The notes under the pieces: model-generated
Databases searched by the model: none
What the model was told of the DNA's origin: nothing
What the model saw: only the letters and a program-made list of their open reading frames with translations
Program-made: the position numbers and the translations under genes
In this document: positions 39,378 to 40,724 of the stretch, piece by piece
How the letters are laid out: each line of letters begins with the position of its first letter
Position numbering within the stretch: position 1 is the stretch's first letter
Assembly (NCBI GenBank): GCA_900541475.1
Contig: UQJV01000015.1
Location: 1-40,724, forward strand
Origin: an uncultured Collinsella sp.
Lineage (GTDB): Bacteria > Actinomycetota > Coriobacteriia > Coriobacteriales > Coriobacteriaceae
Reading direction: 5' to 3'
Length of the DNA: 40,724 nt

Positions 39378-40724
39378 ATGGCATCAAAAAACCTTTTGCC
39401 CGTTGCCGCACTCTGCAGTGCGCTTGCCACCGGCATGCCCGTCGCCGCTCTAGCGACACCCGCCGTGGACGTCCCCTTACCTGCCGTCAAGTGTCTCGCC
39501 ACAAACCAGATGAGCACCATCGCACGCCAACGCTTCTCGCTTGCGCAGGCAAGCATTTCGACCTCGGGGCGCCTCCGTCGCCGCACAAACAGCTCGATAG
39601 TCGTGGATACCGAGCACTCGCGCACAACGGACGGTCCCCTAACGGGATACGCTATCTGCACATGGCGCGCAGCTGCAACTGATGCCGATGGCGATTCCTG
39701 CGACATGGAGCTGCGCCTCGACATCGCCCTGTCCGATGACTCGGCGGACGGGGCAACAGTCGCCTTCGACAGCACGTTTTTCGAAGACGGAGGAGGTGTA
39801 TGCCTGGGCTGCGTCCCCTCGAGCGCAGATGGCACGCAGCCCGCTATCTCATTCACCGCATCGCTGAAAATGACCAAAGCGGGCACCGACGCCGCAGCGA
39901 AAGGCGAGACCCCTCTGATGCTCTACGCGAGCAGCGCGGAAAGCCAGGGGATTCGGGACAAACATCGAACCGGATCGCTCAGCCTGACGCGAGGGACAGA
40001 TCCCAGTTCCATCGATATCAGCGCCCAAACACAAGATGTGCATCACGTCCTCGCCGATCCGGCGCTTCTCGAGATGGAATGGAGCGGAGTAGGAGCGGTC
40101 GGACTCGCTCCCTCGACAGGTGACAACGCAAGCGGCTCCAGCGAGAGCAGCGGTGAAATAACGCCTGGGGACAATGACGCACAAGGCAACATAACACCGC
40201 CATCGAGCGGTCCTTCAGCCACTTTCAGCGAGCCAAGCGAAACAGCCGCCGCGGTGGGTGGCACGCAAGCTGGCGAAAACTTAGGGTATCCCATGCCGGC
40301 GGACATCGACGAGGACAATTGTTGCATGATGGTCGCGCTCGACCGCACGGAAACCGTCGACGCCGCGAGCATTGAAGTCGTCGCCGCCGATAGGCCCGTC
40401 CGCAAAGCAGCCATTATCGCATTCCCTAAAACCGTCGAAGTTGTTTTTCTGCCATCGGGCGAGGTCGTAGCCCCCACCCTGCTCACCTTGCTTGGGGCAA
40501 AGGGCACGGCCAACCAAATCGACAACCTCACGGTCGTCGACCCTGCAACCACCGCAAAACTGCACCTGTATGCCGTAAGCTCGGACGGAGGCAAAACCGA
40601 GGAGTTCGACGGCGAGAACCTCCTGAGTAACCGAATACTCCATAGAATGGAAGACGTCTCGTATCAAATGGGGGTGCGGACGATTTCTTGGACCGCGCCT
40701 AGGCGTATCCAAGCTTCCTGCGGT
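39378..40724 (+). CDS. Large secreted protein, 3' end beyond the window
   Basis: This frame is open from ATG 39378 to the last base (449 codons, no stop). AAGGAG lies 5 bases before the ATG. The N-terminus is a signal peptide (LLPVAALCSALATGMPVAALA, likely cut after residue 26). Residues about 40-240 form a first domain with several Cys (YAICTW, GDSCDMEL, VCLGCVPS). Residues about 240-305 are a Ser/Gly/Asn/Thr-rich linker, and from about 310 a second domain follows with FPKTVEVVFLPSGEVVAP, QIDNLTVVD and, near the edge, RTISWTAP. That second domain resembles the protein at 38490 in motif order (proline-led strand, IDNLT, ITWT/ISWT). I know no family for it. A wall-sorting signal could lie beyond the edge. 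Confidence 0.78.
   Translation, partial: MASKNLLPVAALCSALATGMPVAALATPAVDVPLPAVKCLATNQMSTIARQRFSLAQASISTSGRLRRRTNSSIVVDTEHSRTTDGPLTGYAICTWRAAATDADGDSCDMELRLDIALSDDSADGATVAFDSTFFEDGGGVCLGCVPSSADGTQPAISFTASLKMTKAGTDAAAKGETPLMLYASSAESQGIRDKHRTGSLSLTRGTDPSSIDISAQTQDVHHVLADPALLEMEWSGVGAVGLAPSTGDNASGSSESSGEITPGDNDAQGNITPPSSGPSATFSEPSETAAAVGGTQAGENLGYPMPADIDEDNCCMMVALDRTETVDAASIEVVAADRPVRKAAIIAFPKTVEVVFLPSGEVVAPTLLTLLGAKGTANQIDNLTVVDPATTAKLHLYAVSSDGGKTEEFDGENLLSNRILHRMEDVSYQMGVRTISWTAPRRIQASCG

Noticed and set aside
37599..40724. Idea that the right-end cluster is a defence or toxin-antitoxin system
   Set aside because: Four of the five products are exported or membrane-anchored, and no nuclease, NTPase or toxin motif is visible; a surface role fits better.

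Overview
The window looks like chromosomal DNA of a high-GC anaerobic gut actinobacterium of the class Coriobacteriia, most likely Collinsella or a close relative. This is inferred from the protein sequences, the GC-rich third codon positions, the single-chain 1248-residue PurL and the EtfBA/FAD-dehydrogenase cluster. It was not confirmed by any search. Nearly everything is core metabolism or translation. I see no CRISPR array, transposase, integrase or phage gene.

Layout. Positions 1-357 hold no convincing gene but read like the promoter and leader of a stable-RNA operon running leftward out of the window. Then, all leftward: rplT, rpmI and infC (infC probably starts at AUA), a repeat-rich 430-bp spacer carrying a broken tRNA 3' end, an intact tRNA-Leu(CAA), a transglutaminase-like protein, class II aldolase (fba), and a run formed by a RecJ-RecQ-like fusion, the bifunctional (p)ppGpp enzyme Rel and a metallo-beta-lactamase hydrolase. 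A rightward SBF-family transporter follows, then a leftward cutC-DUF4931 pair and a full branched-chain amino acid ABC transporter operon (livK-livH-livM-livG-livF). Just behind livK lies a twice-deleted livK relic.

From 20 kb on: rightward hom (homoserine dehydrogenase) and an SDR oxidoreductase, a leftward CPA2-type cation/proton antiporter, then rightward purL and an EamA exporter. Next come leftward genes for a membrane GGDEF protein, a 2-keto-3-deoxygluconate permease and the AzlCD branched-chain amino acid exporter. A rightward HD phosphohydrolase overlaps, stop to stop, the end of a leftward operon coding an FAD-linked 2-hydroxyacid dehydrogenase, EtfB and a ferredoxin-fused EtfA. That set matches the electron-bifurcating lactate dehydrogenase (LctBCD) type.

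The right end (37.6 kb to the edge) is a rightward cluster of five unfamiliar genes: a small cytosolic protein, a single-span membrane protein, a secreted protein, an 85-residue protein with a signal peptide and a degenerate sortase-like tail, and a large secreted protein cut by the window edge. The third and fifth seem to share a domain. This is the best candidate here for an undescribed cell-surface system. Amino acid traffic recurs through the window: import (liv), export (azlCD), threonine/methionine precursor synthesis (hom) and the starvation alarmone (rel).
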